NCBI GenBank assembly: GCA_965116055.1
Contig: OZ220466.1
Span: forward strand, 1,736,001-1,800,000
Length of the DNA stretch: 64,000 bases
DNA from: Bin55 sp965116055
GTDB taxonomy: Bacteria > Pseudomonadota > Gammaproteobacteria > Pseudomonadales > Azotimanducaceae
Direction of reading: 5' to 3'
Position numbers and translations under genes: made by a program. Positions 44,731 to 52,411 of the stretch are shown here, piece by piece (position 1 is the first letter of the stretch; every line of letters starts with the position of its first letter). The notes under the pieces are model-generated. The model was given only the letters and a program-made list of their open reading frames with translations, was not told the origin of the DNA and did no database searches.

Positions 44731-45507
44731 GTATAGATACTATCCTCTAAATTTTGCCGCCAGCTTGTTACAGGTGGTTTAGACATCCACCGAGGTCCAT
44801 TCATTCATTGAGATGTTTCAAAAGTAGATTAAGGCTAGCAGCCAATGGCAGGGTGTTAACTCCCCAGTGCCTCGTATTTATCTTCTAAATAAAAACCGCA
44901 GAGGGAGCATCCTCATAGGTAATCTTAACATCACGGCTTGAAGGATTGTTACACAGTCGTTCAGTTTTTCTGAAGGCCTTTCGGTAGTCATGCCAGAAGG
45001 TGTACATGTATCTCTCAAACATACGCTTCAAATCTAGACGGAAGCGTTACCTGAGGCGTATGGTTTACCGGTACATCGGAAGGGGAGAGCGTAACGCTTT
45101 CAATGCAAGTAAACAAACGCCAGGTAAATACCTTCCCCACAATAGGAAGGTATATCTTTTTCGCAGCCCTAGGAGCCTGCGCCTGGTCATTCAGCAAGTA
45201 GGATAGTATATCAGAATCTCGTAGTATATAGCTTCTTATCCTAATTAATATCATTAAATTGAGATATTTGAGTTATGTAGTTGTCGTTTTCTTTTTATGT
45301 ATCTGGTTGGTATTATGCCTCCCGCGCTCTATCAATCACTTTCAATATACCGACTAGTCAACGATTTACGAGTAAGATGCCATATGGTACTATCCCAATT
45401 TTCTGCTTTCAATTTCAAAGGAAGAATTGTATGTGGAAGACCATCGGGAACTAGCAGGAGGATTGACTGTCTATCTGTTTAGGACAGGGTAAACGAGGCC
45501 CTTTGAA
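44731..45507. other. AT-rich intergenic region with possible structured RNA
   Basis: 777 bases without a supported coding gene. Composition is visibly more AT-rich than the neighbouring efflux genes and similar to the small-protein region downstream. The only structure found is at 45042-45161, listed separately. Promoters for the efflux operon (minus) and for the gene at 45508 (plus) should lie within it. Confidence 0.4.
45042..45161 (+). ncRNA. candidate structured RNA ending in a terminator
   Basis: AAGCGTTAC (45042-45050) and GTAACGCTT (45091-45099) form a perfect 9-bp helix across a 40-base loop. An alternative helix pairs TTACCT-GGCGT (45047-45059, 2-base bulge) with ACGCCAGGTAA (45117-45127). 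The two share bases and exclude each other. A strong terminator-like hairpin follows at 45128-45153, ATACCTTCC/GGAAGGTAT, then ATCTTTTT. This could be a small RNA or a leader with switching folds. No known riboswitch motif is recognised and no protein gene clearly depends on it; the next gene starts 350 bases later. Confidence 0.4.
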
Positions 45508-46104
45508 ATGAAAAGATTTAGCTTGCTCATAATGAGTCTCCTGACCATAGGTGTTTGGGCTCAGTCGGGAAATGAACAAAAATTTTCGATTGAAATAGGC
45601 GTAACTAGCTTTCTTTTCGAATCTTCTTTAGGTGAAATGCTAGATTCACTCGGATATACTGACTTTAGTGGTTGGGAAACGAGTGAGGTTATTGCCTCAC
45701 CTTATATTGGCGCGAATGTTCACTTTAAAGAATGGGCTTTGGGTATTGGAGTGCAAGACAAGAAAACTTATGATATTGATGTCATTCGCACCACCAATGC
45801 GCACGTTGATCAAATAAGCAGTTCTGATTCATGGTGGTCGGCGTATCTGGAACGAGGGTTTAAGTTGGAAAGAAAAAACCAATTATTTTTTGCTGGGGGT
45901 GTTACCAACGCAAAAATACGTGGATTCGTACGAAGATCGGGAGATATTAGACGCTTCGAGATGAACGAAACAGAGCCGTTCTTTAGGTTTGGGATTTCCC
46001 GTAAATTCAAAAATGTGCAGACTCGCATTGACTTGATTAAGCGCTTTACTGATTCCGACACGGATAATCTTATGAGAGTAATGTTGAGGGTTCCACTTGG
46101 GTAG
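45508..46104 (+). CDS. small outer-membrane beta-barrel-like protein
   Basis: 198 residues. A clear signal peptide (MKRFSLLIMSLLTIGVWAQS) is followed by alternating hydrophobic strands typical of a small beta-barrel: KFSIEIGVTSFLFESS, ASPYIGANVHFKEWALGIGVQD, WWSAYLERGFKLERKNQLFFAGGVTNAKIRGF and EPFFRFGISRKFKNVQTRIDLIKRF. Each strand pair is joined by a polar turn, and the last strand ends with MRVMLRVPLG. It may be an OmpA/OmpW-like porin relative, but I cannot name a family. The AT-rich composition is unlike the efflux genes upstream and suggests transfer. A terminator follows. Confidence 0.65.
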   Translation: MKRFSLLIMSLLTIGVWAQSGNEQKFSIEIGVTSFLFESSLGEMLDSLGYTDFSGWETSEVIASPYIGANVHFKEWALGIGVQDKKTYDIDVIRTTNAHVDQISSSDSWWSAYLERGFKLERKNQLFFAGGVTNAKIRGFVRRSGDIRRFEMNETEPFFRFGISRKFKNVQTRIDLIKRFTDSDTDNLMRVMLRVPLG

Positions 46105-46155
46105 GTGCCGGCGGTTTTAGGACCGTTGCCCTATATCTAACCTAAACACACGTAA

Positions 46156-46181
46156 AACACCTCTACAGGTGTTGGCTTTTT
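46156..46181 (+). terminator. rho-independent terminator
   Basis: AACACCT/AGGTGTT, a 7-bp stem with loop CTAC, followed by GGCTTTTT. It lies about 50 bases after the stop of the beta-barrel protein gene. Confidence 0.8.
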
Positions 46182-46228
46182 ATGGTCAGTTGCGGCTTAG
46201 CGGGTTATCTTCTGTACTAAAGAGTAGT

Positions 46229-46357
46229 CTATAGGGAACTTCTCAATGCCTCCTAAAATTGATCTGAAAGCTGATTGTCCACAGAAATAAACAATAAAAT
46301 CAATGGGTTAATAAATATTACATGCAGTAGCAGTTGGGTTTTGAGAGGTCCCTTATA
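46229..46357. mobile_element. MITE-like element, about 130 bp
   Basis: Near-perfect inverted ends: TATAGGGAACTTCTCAA at 46230-46246, against TTGAGAGGTCCCTTATA at 46341-46357, whose complement reads TATAAGGGACCTCTCAA. The inside is AT-rich and carries only a 14-codon frame (starting MPPKID), perhaps a relic of a transposase start. It looks like a non-autonomous or internally deleted insertion sequence. No target duplication was confirmed. Confidence 0.45.
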
Positions 46358-46485
46358 AATTTGTTGTTGGCCTTGTTCCAAAGGTTGGGCTTCTCAAATA
46401 GTCTTCAACGAAAATCAAGCAATTTCGCACCAACTAGCTCTTCGGGTGTCAAAGACTTTAAATTACTCGTTAGGAGCCTCCGTCA

Positions 46486-47253
46486 ATGCAGGAAAGCAAG
46501 GGCAAACGTTTAACTGCTGCATTATTTGCGTGTGCGATTATTTCGGGGACAACCATGGCAACTGAATTCGAACAATCAGTAAAGCAATTCACAGAGATCA
46601 GATTCACTGTAGGTGGTAATCTACAACTGATACCTAGCGGGGAACACAGAGTGTCTCTGCGTGTGATTAAAGGCGACCCCGACCATTTCAAATTCGAGGT
46701 GAGAGATGGCGTTCTGCGCTTAACCCAAAAGACAAAGGACCGAGTTCGATTTTGGCAAAAGAAATTGCAGATTGAGGGAACCGTACACTTCCAGGAACTT
46801 GACCACATTGCTATTCTCGGGAGCGGAAACATTGAGGGGCGGGACTTTGAAACCCCTCGGCTTAGAGTCAATGTGAGTGGTTCTGGCGATGCTCAAATTG
46901 ATGGCATCCGCAGTACCAAGCTTGATGTAATAGTAAACGGTAGTGGTGATGTTGACCTTCAAAACGGCGAATTCGTAGATCTATCGGTGACCATTCGGGG
47001 TAGTGGCGATGTTGCGATTAGCTCTGCGACTACAGCAACCGAGAAAGTAAATCTCGTTGGCAGTGGTGACTTTAACGGTATGGGTCTTCAAGCTAAAGTT
47101 GCGGAAGTAAACGTAGTCGGGTCGGGTGATGCGCACGTTCATGCTACCGAAATGCTGAATGCGTCAATTGTGGGGTCCGGTGATATTCGCTATATGGGAG
47201 ATCCGGAAATATCTAGCAGAATCATCGGTAGCGGAGATATTCACAAACACTAG
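46486..47253 (+). CDS. DUF2807 (GIN-domain) exported protein with GSGD repeats
   Basis: 255 residues with a signal peptide (LTAALFACAIISGTTMA). A DUF2807-type head domain follows (FTEIRFTVGGNLQLIPSGEHRVSLRVIKGD, about 35-65). The rest contains eight GSG(D/N) turns spaced about 19-22 residues apart (ILGSGNIEG, VSGSGDAQI, VNGSGDVDL, IRGSGDVAI, LVGSGDFNG, VVGSGDAHV, IVGSGDIRY, IIGSGDIHK), a regular right-handed beta-helix signature. Members are periplasmic or surface proteins of unknown role. The start is ATG 46486 with GGAGCC upstream. The gene stands alone between the MITE-like element and an insertion-sequence remnant. Confidence 0.85.
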   Translation: MQESKGKRLTAALFACAIISGTTMATEFEQSVKQFTEIRFTVGGNLQLIPSGEHRVSLRVIKGDPDHFKFEVRDGVLRLTQKTKDRVRFWQKKLQIEGTVHFQELDHIAILGSGNIEGRDFETPRLRVNVSGSGDAQIDGIRSTKLDVIVNGSGDVDLQNGEFVDLSVTIRGSGDVAISSATTATEKVNLVGSGDFNGMGLQAKVAEVNVVGSGDAHVHATEMLNASIVGSGDIRYMGDPEISSRIIGSGDIHKH

Positions 47254-47386
47254 TCCTTTTACTGGTTTTTCTAGATCCTCTGTGGACGCGGGAGTAGGGT
47301 AACGGAGCCTGTCAACGTCATTGAGACAGCGGTTGTTGCCATTACTGTGCAACCTTCAGTGTAGTGGTGGGTTGATCCGGATCTGT

Positions 47387-47760
47387 TTAGGAAGCACTTG
47401 GGGTTTGGATGCCCCTGTTCAAGTCACGATTGTTCAATGAGTCGGCTAGCCAACGCGGACACTCGCGCCCGGCGACCATCCATCCCACCACATAGCGGCT
47501 AAAGATATCGAGTACACAAAGAGGTAGAAGCTGCGATCCAAGCAGGCGCGCGATGACCCATGACCAGACCTGATTCGGTGCGTTGGCTACGAGTTCGGGT
47601 TTGACATCACGCGGTTGGGTGAGTTGGTGGTGCTGTTCTCGCACCGATTACTCGGCAGCCAGCAGGCGATACATCGTGTATTCCGAGACAGGTATCGCAC
47701 TTCACTAATTCCAAGGGTAGCAGGTGTCTCAACAATGTTGGCAGAAAGGCTAATGTGTTG
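47387..47760 (-). pseudogene. dead IS3-type transposase (integrase core)
   Basis: The minus strand reads PVSEYTMYRLLAAE, then a TAA stop (47649-47651), then SVREQHHQLTQPRDVKPELVANAPNQVWSW and ILDIFSRYVVGWMVAGRE, the start of an IS3-family integrase core. The expected first catalytic Asp (WDIT) is replaced (SWVIA), and everything after VAGRE has been lost. So at least one nonsense change, a catalytic-site change and a 3' truncation are present. No inverted ends were found. The flanks (47254-47386 and 47761-47885) hold nothing else that I recognise. Confidence 0.8.
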
Positions 47761-47885
47761 CATGGTCTCTTTCGACACAGAAGCCAATCATTGGTGTTGA
47801 TACACTATATTTAACATAATATACATTATGCGAAATTTAATCAGGGTCGCTAATTAGGTTGGTTAACTATTTGATTCAGTTCAAT

Positions 47886-49127
47886 TTATGTATATCTAAT
47901 CGCACGGCGCTTCGCGTGTATTAGGATAGCAAGTGTGACCGAAAACATTGCCACGCACGCAACGAATAAGGTCATTTGCAATCCAATGATCTCAGCCGTA
48001 TAGCCCCACAACAAGGCACCAAGCGGTCCTGCACCCATAAACGAAAACGAGAAAAATGACATAACGCTTCCGCGCTGGTTGTTCGGCGCTTGTTCTTGCA
48101 TGATCGTCCTTGACATACTCATTGCGATGCCACCACAGGCGCCCCAGCAGAACATTAATGCGAGAAAGACAGGAAAACTGAACCCAAGTGAGGCAGTTCC
48201 TAGAATCACGGCACCTAGTCCATGCGCGATGAGCAATGCATTACCTTTATGCCTGATCTCACGGAGGATCAGTTGCAGCAAAATGGTTACCACCAAGCCA
48301 GTCGAGTTTACAACGTTGACCAATGAAAAATCGCGCGATGATCCGTGATACAGCTCGCGGATTAACAGCGGAATGGTTACGACATACGAACCCATAAAAC
48401 AGATGCCCATGGCAACGTTTTGAATGACAACCATGCGCATTGACGGGTTCGACCACACAGTATGAAAGCCATTCGCGATGGATCTAAAAAGCGTCGTAAA
48501 CCACGGTTCGCGCGCTAACGGTACCGTGCCCACCTGTCGATTAGGTAGCAAACCTAATGCAACGGCACCTGCGAGAACGATAACGGCTTGAGTAGCAATG
48601 ATGATAAAACCACCGATTGCGTCCGCAGTTCCTGCGAGTGTAAATCCCCCCATTTGCACAAGAAATTGAATCAACGTGACCTTTACCACGGTTCGCTGGA
48701 TATTCCCGTCCGCTACTGCATTCAACATACCATCGCGCGCTGGTGTAACGAATGCTTGTAAACTCCCAATGCAAATTGCGTATGCAATCATGACCTGAAA
48801 GCTCAAATGGTCGAATAACAGAAACAGCGCGAGTACGCCAATTGGAATGGCAGCAAGACTTTGAGACACGACTGCTACGCTTTTGCCGCCTAATCGGTCA
48901 GCGACGCTCCCACCAACCAGCATGAGTAACGTGGCTGGAAACAACAAGGCGAGCTGGGCTACGCCTACCATGACCGGCGATTCGTTCAAAATAATCGTCA
49001 CGAGCCAGGCAAACATCACGTTTTGAATGCCGTGCGACGCAAACCAAGTTCCAGTGCCTACTAGATAACAAACTAGAGGGTTAAATCGGCTGAACTCTCC
49101 TCTACTCTGGCCGTCGAAAAGCCTCAA
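47886..49127 (-). CDS. MFS exporter (EntS/MFS_3-like)
   Basis: 413-residue major facilitator with about 12 helices, of the MFS_3 (transmembrane secretion effector, EntS-like) type. Signs are FNPLVCYLVGTGTWFASHGIQNVMFAWLV, the motif-A loop GGSVADRLGGKSVAVVSQ, TPARDGMLNAVAD and MSMSRTIMQEQAPNNQRGSVMSFF. It probably exports a small molecule. It follows the enolase-superfamily gene on the same strand with a gap of only 3 bases, so the two are probably co-transcribed. Confidence 0.87.
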   Translation of the reverse strand: MRLFDGQSRGEFSRFNPLVCYLVGTGTWFASHGIQNVMFAWLVTIILNESPVMVGVAQLALLFPATLLMLVGGSVADRLGGKSVAVVSQSLAAIPIGVLALFLLFDHLSFQVMIAYAICIGSLQAFVTPARDGMLNAVADGNIQRTVVKVTLIQFLVQMGGFTLAGTADAIGGFIIIATQAVIVLAGAVALGLLPNRQVGTVPLAREPWFTTLFRSIANGFHTVWSNPSMRMVVIQNVAMGICFMGSYVVTIPLLIRELYHGSSRDFSLVNVVNSTGLVVTILLQLILREIRHKGNALLIAHGLGAVILGTASLGFSFPVFLALMFCWGACGGIAMSMSRTIMQEQAPNNQRGSVMSFFSFSFMGAGPLGALLWGYTAEIIGLQMTLFVACVAMFSVTLAILIHAKRRAIRYT

Positions 49128-49130
49128 GCG

Positions 49131-50243
49131 TTAACGTAATACCGCAAGTTTGTTACGCTCAATGAGTTCGAAATCTATCTTCGCACCAAGCCCAGGTTCA
49201 CTAAACGCATGAACAAGACCCTCTTTATCCACCTCGATATCTTCAATTAAGCCGTGCTTTTGCGCCTCGGCAGGTAGTAGCACTTCAAAATATTCGCAGT
49301 TTCTTATTGCCATGATGAGATGCAAGTTGGCGGCATTATTGAGCGAGTTACCGCCGTGATGAACTTCGTAATTCATGTGAAACGCTTCCGCAAGATGAGC
49401 TGTCTTGAGACAGGACGTCAAACCTCCCTTGATGGCGACATCACCTCGAAGGAAATCAGTCGCTTGGGAAACGATCCATGGTGCATAAGAAGTGGGTCCA
49501 GCCTGAGGGAATTCTGTCGCCATGATTGGAATCCCTAGTTGTTGGCGTAGTTTGACGTAGTTGTAAATATCGTCCTCAAGTAACGGATCTTCGTACCAGT
49601 AGTAGTTCATCTCTTGAATTGCCTGCCCTACCCTCAAAGCTTGCGGGTAGTCGTACGACCATGTAGAGTCAAGCATGACTCGATGCTTATCCCCTACGGC
49701 GTTTCGCACGCTAGCACAAATAGCAATGTCAAACTCTGGATCTGCCGGCGGATGAATTTTGTATGCAGTCCAACCCTTTTCCTTTAGCTCTGTTGCTTCG
49801 TCCGCATACTCCTCTGCTGTGTCGTATACGGCTGAGCTAGCATAAGCCGGAACGCTGGTGCGATACGAACCCATAAGACGGTGTATCGGTACCCCAGCAG
49901 CGCGTCCGGCAAGATCCCACAACGCGACATCAACGGCACCAATAATGCGCATCAATGTGCCTCGAGTACGTCGCATCATGGTTTGCCATAGCCTCTCTCG
50001 AGCTAATGGATCTTGACCGATTAACATCGGTTTGATACGCGAGATCAGTATTTCACTGTCGCCGGCGCCCGAGCCTAAAGCGGAGCCGAGAAATGCAAAC
50101 CCGTCCGTGCCATCGTCCGCCAGTATGCGGACAAGCCCCATCTGCGTGGTCATGCTTGATGAACTCGCAATCGTTTTTGTGTAACGGGTTGCAGGAATTT
50201 CTCGCCATTCCCATAGAGTTACGGTTATGTCTTTGATTTTCAT
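49131..50243 (-). CDS. enolase-superfamily (mandelate racemase/muconate lactonizing-like) enzyme
   Basis: 370 residues from ATG 50243, the start of the conserved MKIKDITVTLWEWREI; the longer open frame upstream overlaps the ABC gene and is not supported. The N-terminal capping domain is followed by a TIM barrel. AYKIHPP gives the K-x-H base, MLDSTWSY, YEDPL and ATEFPQ the three metal-binding acids, and YEVHHGGNSL the His of the second half-site. It would abstract an alpha-proton from a carboxylate, most likely as a sugar-acid dehydratase or racemase. Which acid is not known. It begins 71 bases after the ABC transporter stop, on the same strand. Confidence 0.87.
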   Translation of the reverse strand: MKIKDITVTLWEWREIPATRYTKTIASSSSMTTQMGLVRILADDGTDGFAFLGSALGSGAGDSEILISRIKPMLIGQDPLARERLWQTMMRRTRGTLMRIIGAVDVALWDLAGRAAGVPIHRLMGSYRTSVPAYASSAVYDTAEEYADEATELKEKGWTAYKIHPPADPEFDIAICASVRNAVGDKHRVMLDSTWSYDYPQALRVGQAIQEMNYYWYEDPLLEDDIYNYVKLRQQLGIPIMATEFPQAGPTSYAPWIVSQATDFLRGDVAIKGGLTSCLKTAHLAEAFHMNYEVHHGGNSLNNAANLHLIMAIRNCEYFEVLLPAEAQKHGLIEDIEVDKEGLVHAFSEPGLGAKIDFELIERNKLAVLR

Positions 50244-50314
50244 AGATACAGTTCTCTCTAACGATCTGCAACCGACCATTTGGTATCGATCGCGTAAGTA
50301 TGACGTTAAGGTAT

Positions 50315-52411
50315 TTAGACCCCGGACGGTCGCGGACCGGAAGAACCTGATGTCCCACCGCCCATAAACCCAGAACCGCCGAGGGGTTCGTTTCCAAATG
50401 TTTCTGATTGCGGATCGGGGTTCATGTCGACCCAACGCCGCCTACGTTCAGCCTCAATCTGGTCTGGATCGACGGTAAGTTGCGCGGCGGTTGCACTGTC
50501 TTGAAATTGCAATTCGTGCAGCGTGTAGTAAATTCCTTGCTTTGCCAGCAACTCCTCATGCGTACCTAATTCACGAACTTCACCTTGATGGAGCACGAGT
50601 ACCCGATCACATTCTTGAATGGTTTGTAGGCGATGCGCGATGATGATCGATGTTCGATCTTTCGTCAGATTGTGAAGCGCATCCTGAATGATCAGTTCCG
50701 TACCTGTGTCAATACTTGATGTGGCTTCGTCAAGCACGAGAATTTCTGGATCGGCAGCAAGCACTCGGGCAAATGCAAGGAGTTGCTGTTGGCCCTGTGA
50801 TAGGTTGTGTCCACGCTCGGCTAACTCAGTGTCGTATCCGTCGGGCAGCTCTTGAATAAATACATGTGCATTAACTAAGCGCGATGCCCAAATGGCACGT
50901 TCTCGCGATACATTGGGATTCGAAAGCGCAATGTTGTCCAGAATCGTTCCGGAAAAGATATGAAAATCTTGCAGCACGACACCGATACGGCGACGCAGAT
51001 CGTTCGTGCGGATTTGATTGACATCAATACCGTCAACGAAAATCATGTTATCTTCAAAATCGTATGACCGAGCGAGTAAGCGAATGATCGTGCTTTTACC
51101 TGAGCCAGTCGAACCAACGATGGCAAGTTTTTCGCCGGGCTCGATCGAAAATGAAACGTTTTTTAGGATTCGTTCGCTTCCCGGGTAAGCAAAATCGACG
51201 TTTCGAAATTCAACCGAACCCTTGAGCCGATCAGGGAGCGGGACAGGATTGGTGGGTTCATGAATCTGCTCATCCCAATCCAAGGCCTGAAAGATACGTT
51301 CGCCTGAAGCCATGGACCGGAATAACACATTGAAAAATTGGCCGAGGCCCATGATCGGAGCGACCATGCGATTGAGAAATTCCATAAATAGGTAGAGCAT
51401 CCCGAGACTTATCTCGTCCTGAACAACCTTGCCACCTCCGTACCAAAGCACTGCTGCACCGGCAAAACTGGTCAAGCTCGTGTTAAAACTCTCGTAGATA
51501 ACTTCCCAATTGATAGCGCGAAACTCTTGTCGACGGTTTTCCTGGTTTAGTTTCCTGTATTCACTGATGTTGTACTCCTCACGACCTGAGAGCTGCACTA
51601 CTTCAATTCCAGTTAGATCCTCTTGCATGTATTGATTCAGCTGGGATACTGAATCACGTATGCGTCGAAAAATCTCACGCATGATCCAACGGAATAAAAA
51701 GGTTGCTGCCGCCGCGAGCGGGACGATCATCATGCCAACGAGCGTGAGTTCGAAATCGAACGCGAAGCAAATCGCCACGACGAATATGAACGGCACGAAA
51801 TCGCCCGTGTGCTGTACGAAGCTCGTAATGAGATTGAATAGATTTTCAACATCGTTTGTGATACGAGTCATGACCCGACCGACGCCGACATGGTCGTAAA
51901 ACGAGGCTGGCTTGTGCTCAAGTGATGTGAATAAATCAACACGTAGATCACGCAGCGTTTTCAACGAACCGCTTGTGAGCGTGAGCTGTTGTGCAATACT
52001 CATCAATGAGGTGATGAAGAATATGACCAGGTACATGCCCAACGCGATAAACAACGGGTGCCATGCAGTCGCATCAAGAAGCCACTCAAACGCATCAACC
52101 ACACCAAAATCAGGAAAGAGCGAAGGCTCATGAGTCGGCACTAAAACCGTGTCGATGACTACCCTACTCTGCACGATTGGCATCAACACTGATAGCGCCG
52201 ATACCAGCGTAATCAAGACAGAACTAGCAATCAATGTCAGCTTATATGGCTTGGTCCATGTCAGTAAGCGCATCAACATACGTAGGTTGAGCGCCTGGTG
52301 CGTTAATTCCTGGTCAAACGCGGAGTAATTCCGTTTTTCCCTGAGTGTCGTCTGCGATCCTGCAGCTGATTCCGACGGGGCCGCCCCTGCCGGCGAAATG
52401 GTTTCGCTCAT
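50315..52411 (-). CDS. ABC exporter ATP-binding/permease subunit B
   Basis: 698 residues: an N-terminal six-helix permease domain (about 45-340) and an ATPase domain. Walker A GSTGSGKST, Q-loop VVLQDF, Walker B ILVLDEATSS (with catalytic Glu) and H-loop IIAHRL are intact. The ABC signature is NLSQGQQQL, not LSGGQ. Its partner at 52411 has a normal signature but an Asp in place of the Walker B Glu. So this is the asymmetrical heterodimer of the LmrCD/TM287-288 kind, in which one of the two ATP sites is degenerate. It starts on the last base of the partner's stop. Likely a multidrug or lipid exporter. Confidence 0.9.
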   Translation of the reverse strand: MSETISPAGAAPSESAAGSQTTLREKRNYSAFDQELTHQALNLRMLMRLLTWTKPYKLTLIASSVLITLVSALSVLMPIVQSRVVIDTVLVPTHEPSLFPDFGVVDAFEWLLDATAWHPLFIALGMYLVIFFITSLMSIAQQLTLTSGSLKTLRDLRVDLFTSLEHKPASFYDHVGVGRVMTRITNDVENLFNLITSFVQHTGDFVPFIFVVAICFAFDFELTLVGMMIVPLAAAATFLFRWIMREIFRRIRDSVSQLNQYMQEDLTGIEVVQLSGREEYNISEYRKLNQENRRQEFRAINWEVIYESFNTSLTSFAGAAVLWYGGGKVVQDEISLGMLYLFMEFLNRMVAPIMGLGQFFNVLFRSMASGERIFQALDWDEQIHEPTNPVPLPDRLKGSVEFRNVDFAYPGSERILKNVSFSIEPGEKLAIVGSTGSGKSTIIRLLARSYDFEDNMIFVDGIDVNQIRTNDLRRRIGVVLQDFHIFSGTILDNIALSNPNVSRERAIWASRLVNAHVFIQELPDGYDTELAERGHNLSQGQQQLLAFARVLAADPEILVLDEATSSIDTGTELIIQDALHNLTKDRTSIIIAHRLQTIQECDRVLVLHQGEVRELGTHEELLAKQGIYYTLHELQFQDSATAAQLTVDPDQIEAERRRRWVDMNPDPQSETFGNEPLGGSGFMGGGTSGSSGPRPSGV

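Noticed and set aside
45000..45206. Small frames over the structured region near 45.1 kb
   Set aside because: Basic, repetitive sequence on both strands without similarity. The inverted repeats explain the region better than coding does.
50244..50435. 64-residue N-terminal extension of the enolase-superfamily enzyme
   Set aside because: It overlaps the ABC transporter gene and has no similarity. The conserved protein starts at ATG 50243.
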